Shown: positions 40,824 through 55,632 of the stretch, piece by piece
Layout of the letters: every line of letters starts with the position of its first letter
Position numbering within the stretch: the stretch's first letter is position 1
Notes under the pieces: model-generated
Databases searched by the model: none
Told to the model about the DNA's origin: nothing
Seen by the model: the letters and a program-made list of their open reading frames with translations, nothing else
Assembly (NCBI RefSeq): GCF_963576545.1
Contig: NC_083648.1
Location: forward strand, 23,033,542 to 23,097,541
Length of the DNA stretch: 64,000 nucleotides
Direction: 5' to 3'
Source: Limanda limanda
Taxonomy: Eukaryota > Chordata > Actinopteri > Pleuronectiformes > Pleuronectidae
Translations under genes and position numbers: made by a program

Positions 40824-43515
40824 TAACCTGCAATCAACAACAACCTTTTCTTTCTTTCACCTTTACCCAGTGTTTAAGAGGCTTGACTCTTTTAATCAAA
40901 CCAAGCTTTAACCACAGTATGTTTGCCATAATGATTGTCTTTTCCCATAAGCATACAAGCCTTGTTATGTACTTGTGACACTTTTCCTAATGTCACCCTT
41001 CGCCAGATTCCAAGTGTTAAGGATGAGCAGCTGAAGAAGCTGGAACTTGTCTCACAAGAGTTTGGGATTTTGTGTTTTTCTGTCAGTTCCTTAATAAATG
41101 TGTGCAGCAAGATAGAAGAGGAGCATGCGGTAAACATTCAGACTTTCACAATTTCAAGTCGCTTCTCGCCATGTAGCTCACATGTTAGACATGCTATACA
41201 CATTTTTCTAAAGGCTATTGTTCTCAAACCTTCAATCAAAAAAGTCAAACTAAGCTTCAAATGAGCAGTTCCCACAAACGCTTGATTATACTTTTTTGTT
41301 TTTAATATAGGACAAATGGTGAATATCTTGTCTTATATTATGTTGTAGTTCCAACATAAATTAATCTGTAATGGATTTCATTGAGCCCTCAGTGAAGGTC
41401 ATCCTAACCCTATCATGATGACATTCAGTTATTGAGAACAAATTGAGTGTCTTCCACTGCCAACTAGAGATTCACATCAGAGATCACAAAAGAACACCAG
41501 CCATTACTGCCTGAAAGGAGAAAACCCTGGAGAATGGGAGTATTATTTAATGTCCTGGATTTTAGCCATGATCATGAAAACAAGGTATCCAATTTTCTTT
41601 AAGGGAAGCAATGGTCTCTCTGGGGTAAAAGTTGATGCATGCATGAAGCAGATCGCAGCCCCAGGTCTGTTGATGCATATCTGACATGTTCAACCAACCT
41701 TAACTATGTGCTAAGAATCTGCTAACTTTAATAAATCTACCACTTTATTCATCATTTATACATCCAAATGAGTCTGTATGTGTAAAGTTGGAGCTTTTAC
41801 CAGAACTCATTGATCAATATTTGAGGGGGCTGGGAATGATGGCCCTGCAAAGCTTCCTCCTACCCCTGATTCGTGAACATGAGTGTAGTAGTGGTCTGAA
41901 GTTAATGAGCCTTCTAGGCCCCAGACATGTTGACAGTAGAGCTAAAGCCCGGAGCCAGGGCCGCATACATTCGAAGTGCAAGGGGAGCACAAACTGTCCA
42001 ACTAACTGTGTCTGCTGACTGGTGCTGAGCAGGAAGTGAAGCACCTGCTTGCTGTGGCTGAAAACAAGGCTGAGAGCGGTCAGAGTGAACTGAAACAGTT
42101 GCAGGCAGGACAGCTAAACCATGAGCTGTGATTTCACTATAAATCTCTGTAAACCTGGGGCGAGCAGCAGATCCAGGTGATAATTCTTAGAAGGTTTTAT
42201 TGCTCTGAGTCACCCTTTTCACATTGTCACATTGTTTTCACATCATTTGATGCACTGATGTCATAAAAGTATAAATTATGGCTGCTTTAAGGGTTAGGTC
42301 TTGGTGCTCTTGGCCATCATTCCCATCTGTATTATACTGGCTGGGTTAAATACTGAGGTTAAACCACTAAAAGTATAGTGTAATAAGACCAAAAGGTGCA
42401 ATGTAACTGGCTTATTCAGAAGAAAAATAATACAAGTAAAAAATATATATATATGAGAATTAACTTTGGGATTCCCGATGTGTTTTGAAGCTGAAAATAC
42501 AGAAAACCTGGAATAGTAATATTATATAACTTAATATGATGAAAGAGAACAAATTGTTAGCTGAGAATCTTATACACTTTTACACCCTTACCTCTCCACT
42601 AGTGCAACTGTCAGGCCCAATCTTGCAGTTGTTCTTTATATGAATATCAACATTTCAAGGCCTTTAATATTTACAATTACATTTACTAAACACGTTGAGT
42701 CCCCAGGGGATGGACCATTTCCATCTTTCTATTCGAACAACAGCCCATTTTAGATTACCTGTGCAGCTGCTTCACCATCTCTTTAAGTGTCTAAAAGCCA
42801 GATGCTCATCTAATTAGGCCTGCAAGTACAAAATGGTTACATCTGGGGAGAACATAGAAATCAGTGTGTGTTCTTTTATGTTTAGCTTATTAATTTGTGC
42901 AACACACACAAACACACACACCTCGTGAGATCTTAACTGGTTACATACCATTGGTTCTTGTTATGCTGACTGAATTTTGAGATGAGAGTGCTCTCAGTCC
43001 AAAACAATGGGCTTAGACGGGGGCGTCTTGTTTGCTGCTTCCCTACCTTTCCTCTCTGGATCACTGGCTTTGTTTTTCTGTAAAATCCTGCAAACAGAAG
43101 TATGCTGCTACTGGTCACTGCTGGTGTGTCTTGAAGGGAATCAGCAGGGGAACAAAAGCATTTACAGGACCCGGGCAATGGAGGAGTATAGGGTGTGTGT
43201 GTGTTTGTGTGCTTGCTTGTTTGTAGAGGCACACACCCACAGAGAGAAGCACCATTTACTAGCATTGCACAAATCTATTGGGGTTTTTATTCAATCAAGT
43301 AAATAATAGTGCATGAATTAATGCTATGAAAATATTTATCCATAAGAAAATGGATGTTAACAAAGGTGATTATATGCAAAATGATACAATTGTTACAACT
43401 GCTGAACTGATGAATCCAGATGTGAGACACAGAGGGGAAAGGTTTAAAGGTGACTTGTTTTAAAAGATCAACAGTCCAAGGGGGGGAGGCTGGAGATGCG
43501 GGGACCGTTCTGGAG
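40824..43515. other. Intergenic or intronic DNA, nothing recognised
   Basis: The open frames here (for example at 40935-41264 plus and 41788-42018 plus) show no familiar motif and no paired splice signals. A short AT run lies near 42441-42453 and a CA run near 42902-42920. I see no mobile element borders. Confidence 0.55.
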
Positions 43516-43518
43516 TTA

Positions 43519-44286
43519 AGGCTGATATATGCTACTCCGCGAACAACATCATTTCCGTACGACGTCAAACTTCCTGCTTTCCCTGTGTCACAACAAACCC
43601 AAACACAACTATGATTCTACGATTAATGTGAAGTGTGTGTTAAGCCATCGGAGTTGTCAGGCTGACGGCGGCTCGTTAGAGCACTGATGGCATGTGTGCA
43701 CGGTCACATACGGTTATAACGAGCTTTCAAAACTGCGATGGCGGGCTAGGCTAGCGGGCTAGCCACCATTCTAACTGTGGTGGTAACAGTGCAAAAACAC
43801 GCTGTCACGACTTTAATTCCACTGCTATCATGACACTGTTTCTCAAACACCGTCAGGTTCGAAGCAAACACTGGGTAGTAGTTAGTGTCGGGAGTCCCTG
43901 CTGACTGTGTGTTGAAGCTGGGGTTGAAGCTAGCTGGGGGGAAGCTAGCTAGCTCCGTGTAGCTTCAAGCTGTGGAATTAGCAACACAGTTCGAAAACTA
44001 GACTGGGGAACCGCTGCGCTAAGAAACGATTACAACAGCATTTTGACCTGCTGGGTGTCACTTTATTTTATTTAGTTGCCACCGTAGCTACACTGTGTGT
44101 GAGGAAAGTGGGGAGTAAGTAAATAAACAGCGTGGACTTCTGATTACTCGTGGGTTAGGCTTCTCCAAGCTTGTCTTCCGTTGCGCTACCTACTGTTCTG
44201 GCGGTGAATTGTTTTCAACACGGAGAGGTATAAATGAAAAAGTGTCCGTCTGTCCGTAACGGATACGTAGAAGCATAATGGAGCCT
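43519..44286. mobile_element. PIF/Harbinger-like MITE, 768 bp
   Basis: The left end reads AGGCTGATATATGCTACTCC. The right end, reverse-complemented, reads AGGCTCCATTATGCTTCTAC. The two share AGGCT, then TATGCT, CT and CG at the same spacing. A TTA triplet lies directly outside each end (43516-43518 and 44287-44289), which fits the 3-base TWA duplication typical of PIF/Harbinger elements. No transposase or Myb-like frame is seen inside. The interior is more GC-rich than its surroundings and contains clustered GCTAGC palindromes (43747-43764 and 43929-43953). The inverted repeats are imperfect, so the insertion is not very recent. Confidence 0.68.
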
Positions 44287-46555
44287 TTAGTCAGTGAGAT
44301 AAGGTGAGGCAGATTTGTGGCTGAAGGCTGGGCTTGGCCTGGTGGCTTGTGCCGGTGGTTGGTGATACTGAACACAGAGAAAAATAATATGTACGAGGAG
44401 GAAAGAAACTTCCCAAGGACATACTTTAAGCAAAGACAAAAAAAATTGCCTTACTGCTACCGGATCCGGTGAGCTCACCAGGGAGGAGTGATCACCAGTT
44501 TGAAGCCGGGTGTGCAGAGCAGAGTCTAGGAACCACACCCATAGACAAACACAGAGTAAAAGGAAAAAACACAAGGAGCTTTAGTGACTGAAAACACCAC
44601 CACAATAGCATAAGATGTGTTTCGACTAAACAGCTGCTGTAAATTTATGAAAAGATTTACTATAAAGATCACTGTTGAAAGTGCAGATCATTTGGTGTCC
44701 ACAAGTTATAATATCTCTCTCCTGACAACATATCAAAAGGCTCCACCCACAGATGGGCAAACATACAGATCACACATTGTATACCGGATTTTATGCCAGG
44801 GAGATAAAAGGGAATATTTAAGCAGTAATCAATGTAAAGTACTGCCAGCACCGAGAAGTCCTGCATGACAAAACCATAATAAACACTTTCTAAATGCTGC
44901 TGTTGTTGGAAAGCTGCAATTGAACTTTATTTTTCGGTATTTAGTTTTGAGACAGGTTGCCAGAATCTGATCAACAAGCCCTACAAATTACTGCAGAACA
45001 CCATCCCCAAAATATATAAACCCTCTGAAAACAAGCATGCTGCCAACTATTTCATTAACAAAAATCATGTTGTGAGGGGCAGTGACCAGGAGAGCTGCAT
45101 CCACAGCACTATGACTCGAGGCACTCAAGGTCCAGCCGTGTCTTATGTCCAAGGGACATCGGCAAAAGTCAACAAAGGTCCTCAGTTCCTACAGGGACTT
45201 CTCATACACTGTATAACACATTGCAGTGAATGCTCTAAATGTCAATATAGTGTCAAAGCAGGGCATTGTAGCCCGGTGCAAAAACAGTATAGTAGAAACA
45301 TATAGTCCTGGCCTTCTGACTAATTAAAATAGCCAACACATTCAGAAAGTATCTAAAAACTTTCCTTTTGTTAGTATATTGGTATTTTAGAAATAAGAAA
45401 TGGATTTCCAGCACTGTAACTCTCCTTCAAGAGTTTTACTGCTCGATTTGTGTGTAGAAAGAAAGAAAAGAAACTATCCTCACCTCCTCGGTTTGAAACT
45501 TCAAGAGTCTCACTAACTAACCAGCTGTTCTGTCTGGAAAATGGAGAATTTCAAGTTGATGTATGAGTGGATGAAAACCAGTTTGAGCTCATAACATAGA
45601 TGTATCTATGTTGCACCATAGACAAGCTTGAATAAACATCCAAGTAGCCAACAAATTTGTGCCGCAGCAACATTGCTTTTGGTTGTGAATGCACTTGATG
45701 CACATTTCCATTGCAGGTTAAAGTTGCTCCATTTGAATAGCCCATTTTGCAAAATGCAGTAGTTAGACAGATTTTTTAGCTCCTAAAATTTGATCTAATT
45801 AGAATCTGAAGTATCTTCTCATAGCTCAGACTATAACTCACATATTCATTTATTCGAATGTTTTGCTCTTTCCCTGACTCCAGGGGCCTGGGGTTGTGTC
45901 TACACTATCGGTATTCAGCCTCGTGCCTCACCTATCCAACCTGCCACAACAGCTTTCTCACTTCTTATTAGCTCTTCATTACAGTGTATAACACTGCAAC
46001 ACCATGCATGCATGGAATACTGAAAAAAGAGTGAGGAGGAGGAAAGAAAGTGTGGATGGGCACTTTCTTCGTCTGTGTGTCATGATGGAAAAACATGATC
46101 TCCCAGAAGACTTGACTGCTGGCATCAGCAAACCTGCAAAAGGTCTCTGGAGGAGGTTTTGGCAGGAGGGAATGAAGAAGGCGGTGGATCGGACCATTAA
46201 AAAAAAACAACTAAAAACAGAGACAGACAGATACTCCGGAGCCACAAATCAACACAAATGGACAGGTGCAGTTTGATTCTTGACAGAAACAAATGAGCCG
46301 GAGGCGGAGTGAGAGGGGACAGCGGCAAGAAGATCTCTAAAAATGAGGCGCTCATCAGTGATGCTCAATATGCCATTTGCCTTCCTTGCGCGTACTTATA
46401 CCACATCCAAGCCCATAAACAGCCCAAGGGCATGAGCCCCAAGCTGACAGAAAGGCAGGCGGCAGCAGTTTATCTCAGGATGTTGCTCTGGGTGAGAGGA
46501 GGTGACTCCGAGGCTCTACAAGGCACAACCTAGTAGCTATTAATCCTTCAACACG

Positions 46556-46770
46556 TGTAGAGGAGGAAAAAAGGTGAGGTGGACGAGGGGAGGAGAGTAA
46601 ATCAAGGTAGGGAAGTGTAGAGGAGGAGAGGAGGAGGACATGAAATCAGAGTAAAAGACTATAGACAGACGAGATTATAGACAAACAGACAAGAGAACGG
46701 AGAGATGAAATGAAGGGGAGGAGAGGAGGGTAGATTTGAAAACAAGCAGAGGAGGAGAGAAGAAATGAGC
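46556..46770. repeat. Purine-rich GGA/GAGA tract
   Basis: About 200 bases are dominated by A and G on the plus strand, with recurrent GAGGAGGA and GGGGAGGAGAG blocks. Such homopurine-biased DNA can adopt triplex structures. It has no coding signal. Confidence 0.7.
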
Positions 46771-47124
46771 AGCTTCCGGTTAAAAGTTATATTCATCCAA
46801 TGGAAAGAGAGAAGTATTGAAAGTAAGGAGAGGAAGTTATTGGACTGATTAAACAGAGGAAATAGGAAAATATAGTCATCCCTCATATTTTCCAAATTTT
46901 CCCTCTTTCAGATTTTATGATGGAGCTGCACTTTGGATTTGTTTTAAAACACGCAGGCTTATCTATAAAGTAGTAACTTGTGTATTTCATACACAGAATA
47001 AAACTAATCAATTTTAAAATCACAGCTCAAAAAGAAAAATCATACAAATCAAGAAAAAAATATGTAAAATATTAAAATAAAAGTAGTGTAAAGTTATGAT
47101 AATGGCACGACTTTGTGAAAGGGT

Positions 47125-47420
47125 TCAGTTAAAGGCATGTAAAAAAAAAAAGATTTAAATCTGGTTTTAAAAATTGCAATGGCTGGAGCATTCCTAACAT
47201 CATCAGGCAGTTGATCCACTACTTGCAGTATTCAACTTTACTGGAGATAAAAGCATGAAATGTTCTTGCGCTGTCATGAGGTCCCTGACTTTGGATGTTT
47301 TTAAGGTGACAAAATGCAGATTGCAGATTTTTATGCTTAATGTAAGGTCAGAATCCATTAAAACACACACGTTTACCCTTCTCTTTTAAAGTATATTGTA
47401 AGACTTTGTACTTCCCAGTA
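47125..47420 (+). repeat. Probable old retroposon fragment
   Basis: Segments reading CATCAGGCAGTTGATCCACT, GGAGATAAAAGCATGAAATG and GTTTTTAAGGTGACAAAATG appear in the same order as in a dispersed fish repeat I recall, where 'ATAAAAGCATGAA' is followed by a Leu-Phe-rich decayed region. No borders, tail or duplications were found, and no family is assigned. Confidence 0.4.
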
Positions 47421-47528
47421 AAGGCTATGAGGAGATTCTATGCCATAGGATAGACACACAAACCTTCAGCTTCTGCCTTTTCACTCTTGATCCCTTCCTT
47501 ATATTTCTGCCCCATATCTTGAGGAACA

Positions 47529-47539
47529 CCCCCCCCCCC
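47529..47539. repeat. Poly-C run, 11 bp
   Basis: Eleven consecutive C follow GAGGAACA. The length is uncertain in most sequencing chemistries. Confidence 0.9.
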
Positions 47540-50500
47540 TTAGTTCACTGAAGATAGGAGATAAGTGGAGAAGGGGGAGGTGCCTCTGGTTCCCTCTGGG
47601 GGAGTCGTTTAATGAACGCTCTTATCGCTTTGCCCGCCTCGCTTCCTCGGACGCGAAGACGACCTCCGTGAAGCGGAACTAAGGTGCTGGGATAGAGGTG
47701 CTATGAGGACACATCACTTACCAGGTAACCGCTGCAGCTGGGGAGTTGAAGATTGGATGATGCGAGTTGAAATCTGTCATCTCCCCACAGAAGCACGAAT
47801 GCCATGAACCAGTCAGTCGGACAGAGATTTAAGCCCAGGGGAGTTCTTAATGGTGTTGTGAATTGGAGAGATTGCAATTGAAACATGACATGGGAGTTGA
47901 TTTCATGTCGCCAAGGTGTACAGTGTATAAAATCCCCAAAAAAGCATATAGTTACGACCGCAAGAGAAATGGGACATAAACATAACATAAAACTAAACAA
48001 CGGCAATAATGAAACGGAATTAAAAGTTTACAACCTGCCTGCGAGAACCAAAACAGGAGAAAAAAATAAATGGCAGCCCCCCACCTTCCGCTGTAGAATT
48101 AAAAATAAATGGCACACTAACAACTGAGAGAGAGCAACAAACTCAGATTTAAGAAAGTAGGGATGGTTAGATCCAGCCTGATACATGTTAGTCACAGAAC
48201 CATCAACCAGGGTAGCTCTTACAGATGAACAGGCAAGCATCCAAGCCGTGCAGCTCCTCAGTCCCTGGTGGCTTGGTTGGCAGCAGGGGCTCAGGTGTCG
48301 CCAACCAATAGTATGAGGAGGGAGTGTTCAAGGTGAGGGCCCGGTCACAAATACATGAAAATAGCAGTGGTGATTCTGTGCTTCCTGTTCACTTCCAATC
48401 AAATGAAACACCTGCTTCCTGTGGCGAGACAGAGTGCAATGTTGGTGAACTTGAACTTGTAATAATGACATTAGTTTGTGTGTGGGCGTGCCCTGACGCC
48501 AGCAGCCTGAGAAGCACATTGCATTATCCTTTTCATACATTCCCCTATATGGGGCATTTACAACAAGGACAAAGGGCACAGATAACAGGAGGTTTTTAAT
48601 TCCTATTATATTTCTAGTGTATTTGGGAACTTCCATGCACCATTGTCTTTAACACTCAAGTATTCTCAAACATTTTGTAATAACGATGGGTCTAATGATG
48701 TTCTCAATATCACAGGGGTTTCTCGTAGGTTGTCAACCTCTGATCCCATCTGGTTTTCGGGAAAAAATATAAATGCTACGATAAACCTATAATGATAAAG
48801 TCAGCAACTAATTAGATATGTCAGATAAAGTCACATGTGAGGGATCCCTCTCCCGGGAAGGACAGAAGTGCAACAGATGTCAGGTGTGGCAGAGCACACC
48901 AATAAAATAACTATATTTACAACACTGAATGGGTGTTTAAATTGTAGTATTTGTACATAACAAAATGTCAGACAGAGATGAAGAGAGCAGTTGTAATAAC
49001 AGGTGTTGTCAGTAACGGTGACATGTATGAGTAGGCATCTTGTAAATCTATTTTATATATCTAAGCAATAATCCTTGATCATCTGCCGTCAGTAGTGAGG
49101 TGCATCACTCCAAATGATTATTCAAAAAAAGGGATGGATTGATAATGGATGGATGCTAGTGCTTCCATGTTTGAATTTGTGAGAAACAACATCTCGATGT
49201 ATACATGTTTAGGATGTTTACATACATTTATGACCCACATAAAATACATAAATCGTCCACGTTTAACACGCCCAGTGTTGTAAATCCAACATACTGACTA
49301 TGAGCAGAAAAAAAACTAGGATTAAAATCTAAATCAACAACAACCAATTGTCTAATATTTAATTCTAACAAGATACGGTAAAATTAAACATAATAATCAG
49401 ATCATATAAAGCCTAAAGCTCTGTTGAAAAATTTATATTGTACAACTAGTGTTTGAACAACTCCTGTCTCGTTGTTGTGTTCACAGCTGCTGGCTGGTCT
49501 AAGTGGCTGGACCAAGGCCCTCCTGGTGCCAAGTGCCACCTCGAATCTCCAGAGACTCAATTAGAACACAGACACACAGCCTATCAAATGTCATCACTGT
49601 CTGTGTGTATGTGTGTGTGTGCGTGGTTGTGTGTGTGCATGTGTCACAGCTGCATATGACCATGCAGACAGGCCTTCCAGTTAATGAGGAAGTCATTAAC
49701 AAGCTTCTAAAGCCAAAGACAGATTTGTATTTCTTCTCAGGTCCTTGTAAAGTTCATCCTCTGTGGAATGAACTTCATATGTGAACAGTTTGATAGTCAG
49801 ACTTGAGGACACACAGCAAGAGACCCACACAGATATTAAAGGTTATGATCTATGTATTGATATTAAAATTAATTTTACACTGATGTGAGTGAGGGAAATA
49901 AATGTGAGTAGTTTTTTCAGGTAGTTTTTGCCCAAAACAAATACTTCCAAGGTGTCATATTAGTAACATACACCTGTTACAGTGAAAAAGTATTTTTAAT
50001 TATTCCCCATTAGATGCTGAAAACCTGCAGACCTGGTCACAAGAAATACTGCTTGAGAGCACTCACTGAAAATTGCTTTCACCTCATTTGTATTTCGGGT
50101 CGCAAGGAAGTAAACAGTTCTCTATCCATGGTAATGGGCTCTGCTCCCATTTGTAGAACATAGCTTCAAAGATAAAAGCCAAATAATCAATATAAACATG
50201 AAAATGTAATATTATATATAATATAAAACTTGTTCTTTTTGTAGCTCAAGGATCTCTGTGGGTTCCCATAATGACTTGAAAAATGTTGTGCGACCACACT
50301 TTAGGGCTTTTACCAATTAATACTTTTTTTTTTGCAAATGACACAGAGAATGACAAACACAAAACAATTTAGATACTTCGTATAAATATATCTCCTCAGC
50401 CATCATCCCTCTTAATAATCTGCCAACCATGCTCTCCAGGGTCTTCTACAGACTGCTTAGCCATATCTTATTGAGAAAGCTATGATGTATGGTGTTCCTC

Positions 50501-52393
50501 TTATCGTGTCCCATGGAGGATTTGCACCGCTGCCTTTGACCACATTTCCAAGGTGGAGGAGTTTGCCTTATTAATTTGCGCAGTGAAAAGCTCCAGTGGC
50601 ATCACGTCATGGAAATGTGTCATGTGCTGGTGTTGAAACCTCCCAGTAACAACCCTTTTTATCCAGTTCACGGAATAATTGTTGAGAAGCAGCAAAAATG
50701 AATTACTTAGTATGGCTTTTCCCATTCATTCTGATAAAACATACACACAAACACAACCCTGAAGGTCTAAAACAGAAGGTCACTCCCACATCATGTGTTT
50801 ATTGTTTCCAAGTAAATTGAGGTGACATTTTTTGGGTCTCTTTATCTGTGTCATATGAAACCTGGTGAGAGCTGTTTGGGTCAAAAGTCTGAGACCACTT
50901 TCCCCTCTAAGTGAGAAGCACCTGCTGCTCAGGTGAGACAGTTTTATGGATACATCTATTCACACTGACCAGTGCATTTGATTGGGGAATCATGTCTCTT
51001 GATGCTGAGAAACATTTGACTGGTTGGAGTGGAAGTATTAATGGGCAATATAAGAAGGACATCCGCTCTGTGACAAGTTTGTCAAACACAAACAAGCTTT
51101 ATATGCCAACCCTTCAGCTGTGGTTGGAACAAAAGTGACTTAACTCTGATCCTTTCCTAATTTCCATGGTCCAAGATAAGATCTGTATCAAGCTTTGTTC
51201 ATGACAATCATATTACATCCACTGTAAAATGATTGTACCTCTTTCTCAGCTGAACTTATAAACCATATCAGTCAGCATGTAAAATGAATTGGATGATGTG
51301 ATGCTGTGAAATGAGATCTGGAGAACCTGGAGATCTTGAACCGAACATTTAATTCACTCTAGGAAACTGCATGGAACACTACATATTACATTATGGACAA
51401 ACCCTAGCCACACATTTCAGAGCTGTAGGAAAAAATTGGAACGGAACCAATGTCATTATTTCTTCATGTGACATTAAATGAATATTTTAATCTGTAATTA
51501 AGTGGCTATTCTATTTAGAAGTCGAGTCAGCACATAAATGACTTTAGGTTAGGGTCTATGCATCACTTTTACCTTTTGACGGACTGGATGAACTCTCTCT
51601 CACCAGGAGATCTTTGTCATTAATATACTCCTAGGCAACAGAAGAAGCTACACTATCTAGAGAACAGAGTGAAAGAGCGACTCTGGGCTTTTAGGGAAGA
51701 AAAAGGTCTTTTCCCACACAATGTCCCAAACTACCAACTTATACGTTTCCAGTAACTGGTTACATTGTTGTGGCTGATCAGTGTGCCTGAATCTGTTCCT
51801 CCAGAGCTTTTGTCCTTTTTATTCACCCTATCTCAGCTCTTTCTCCTCTTTCTCCCCTCACTTTCAACTGCGCTGTTCATTCTTTGGACACAGTAGTTGA
51901 ACCCTAACCTGCTGGCCGCTGTGTTGAGGCATGTGTGCATGTGTAATATGCAGTGCATGTTATACTGGGCTGTTTTAAGGGCAGTCGTCCTGTTGGCACC
52001 TAAACAGAATAATAAATTCTTCCAAAAGTCATTTACATTCTATGTATACTACATCCTAATTGTTATGAAGACAGCTTGAACAGTTAGTATCTCAATCACC
52101 CTGTAAGCTGTGATTTCATTGATGAAGCGACTCATTCATTAAGCAGTTTATATCTGTTAGTACCTGAGTCAGCAATTCAGTCATTATGACGGCATGTTCA
52201 CCTTTCATTTCACGCAGGATCAGTGTTGGGGAGTAACGGAATACATGTAACGGCGTTACGTATTTAGAATACAAATTATGAGTAACTGTATTCCGTTACA
52301 GTTACAAATGAAATAGATGGTATTCAGAATACAGTTACATTGTTGAAATCAGTGGATTACATGACGGTACTTCTCTGTTTCACGAGTTTAATC

Positions 52394-53271
<878 letters not shown>

Positions 53272-54769
53272 ACTGCTGCTGCTCCACTGACTATAACAAC
53301 GCCGCAATCATACAATTAAAAAATGCAATACAAACCGGAAGTATTCCAAGTATTCAGAATACGTTACTCAGATTAGTTAATGTAATGGAATACGTTACAG
53401 ATTACATTTTTATGCATGTATTCTGTATTCTGTAACGCGACACTGCGCAGGATGACATTGGATATTTATAGCCCCTCATTACTCACGTCAGCAGTGACAT
53501 CTTATTGGTCGGAGATAATTGGAACTAAATTTGCAATCCATAAAATCACAATGGTCTCCTCATTGGGGGCTTTAATTGGTTCCCTCTGTGTAAAAGGTTA
53601 AACATTTCTCAGCACACATTTAGCTTATGACTGACCAGAGCTGACACTTTGCCAAATCCCTTACAGGGATCTCTATGTTTCTTAATCTCTCATCTATTTT
53701 AACCTGACCCTCCTCCCCCTGACCCTCCGCAGGCAACAAAGCAATTCACATTGCTTCAGTGAGGACAGCTCAGCACTGTTTAAGCCTCTTGTAAACATCA
53801 CCCACCTACACCTGCCCTGGGCCCAGAACATCTGAGACGTTTTGCAGGACAGACTCAAGCGCTTCTCCACTCCTTCGCATGCCGAAATACAAAGATGTAT
53901 AGCTCAATGCTACGAGTTCTTCATCATGGGGATACGTTTCACCTGTGGTTTGCCACAGGACATGGTCTGGTCAGCAGCACCAAGGCTGGCGCTGCTGAAG
54001 GTAAACATCCCTTGATCGATTAATAGAGGCTAAATTTGTCATCTCAACAGAGCATGGACTGGATCGCATGTGCGCATCCAAGCTATCGACACCTTAGTCG
54101 TCATATCTGTTATCATTAAGGGTAAAGGGGATGATTTATGTTACCAGGAAGTCTTTCACGGAGAAAAACTGTGTGCGTTTGTCTTTTATTACCCGATTGT
54201 CTTTGAGTGTGGGGGAGGGGGGGCTGAGAATTCCTGTGGACATTTTGTAAAAGTCTTGTTATCACACACTCGGTAAGAGGTTAATAAAGGAAGAATACAC
54301 ATCAAATACCCCATAAACCACAAAGTTATAGCCAGGGAGTGCTCTAACCTTGTGTTAAAAGAAGTAGTTATTTGAAAGCGCTGCTTTGAATCACAAGGTG
54401 AACGCCCTTCGAGGATAGAAAACAAAATGTCTGTCCTCAGGCTGACAGACAAGAAAATCAGATCGTTCAGCCCTTTCTTCAATGAGTCAATGAGAACACC
54501 TGAAACACACGTGAAAGAAGAAGAAGCATAAGGCTAACTGCTAACCTTCCCTGACTAAAATACTCCATTCATGAGACGATTGAAGTGGCAGCACATAACT
54601 TACAGTTAAACTGCTTATGACTGAAAATATTAGCACCAAGGAGGAAGTGTTTCATTCATTGTAGCTCAGCGTCAGAAAAAAGGCTGCTTTGATGGAGTTG
54701 TTGTTGTGGGATTGTGGTAACATGGAGGAAATGTTGAATAAGCATCAACTGACCAACCAGTCAAAATTA

Positions 54770-54804
54770 TTTAAATTAGGGGTTTAAATTAGGGGTTTAA
54801 ATTA
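54770..54804. repeat. 13-bp tandem repeat, about 2.7 copies
   Basis: TTTAAATTAGGGG is repeated twice without change and followed by a partial third copy, TTTAAATTA. The unit contains a TTTAAA palindrome. Confidence 0.9.
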
Positions 54805-55632
54805 TTTTGACCTTCATGGATATCCGAAAGGCCATTATTCCCGAATGCAGTTCAAAATTCAGGTATTAACTTGTTGGGTATCACCAGTGTTAATGATTTT
54901 AAATTGCCGACCTGTCTGCTTCACAGTTAGCCTTCGTACCCATTTAGCTTTTTAACCTTCACACGTGAACAAACTTGGCGATAATGCCAAAGGTGTAAAA
55001 ACATAAACAGATCGCTGCTATAACTTGTGGATTGTTTGCAGCTTGAATGGGTGGGCCGTTAAAACCCATCTGTCCGCAGACAAACGCAGCCCTGGCCCAT
55101 CTGGGTTCCTTTTGCTATCTGAGACCTTGGGAGCATTTAGGGAATAATTTATTAGGTACAGCTATCAGACCCTAGAATGGCTTCCTCTCAGTCTATGAGG
55201 TCTGCATGTTAAGGAATGGCTTACACTGGTTAAGTGGAGGTTCACTGTGGTTCACCATCATGCATCTGTCCTCCATTTATCCTTTATTAATAACGGGCGC
55301 AGCTGCTGAAGGCTTCCACACATGCTGATGAGTGAAAACAAAGAGATTATAAAATGTGGTGTTGACCTGCTCCCAAATTATTAAAAAAGTATGTAAAGAC
55401 AGATTTTCCAAATTTAATTACAATACACTCATGTATAATGCATGCTGTGAAAAAAAATGTAATCGACCACTATGGCCCTATTGGATATTGAATACAGCTT
55501 TAGCCTAAGGATGGCAGATTGAATTAGTTTATAATTTTAGAGTCAGGTTTCTTTTATTGAATTCCTCTCCTCATATCAATGCTGTCATTAACTATATTCA
55601 TTTCAGTGTTTTATGTTTTACTACTCAGCCAG

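Larger units (their letters stand above)
44290..52212. other. Intergenic or intronic DNA with simple and old repeats
   Basis: I find no supported gene. Recognised contents are a purine-rich tract (46556-46770), an old retroposon-like piece (about 47125-47420) and an 11-C run (47529-47539). A small open segment after a good acceptor, near 49487-49660, is treated as a finding because the evidence is thin. The remaining sequence shows no recognisable structure. Confidence 0.55.

Noticed and set aside
53733..54000. Segment between CCTCCGCAG and AAG|GTAAAC that looks like an exon
   Set aside because: All three frames contain stop codons within the segment.
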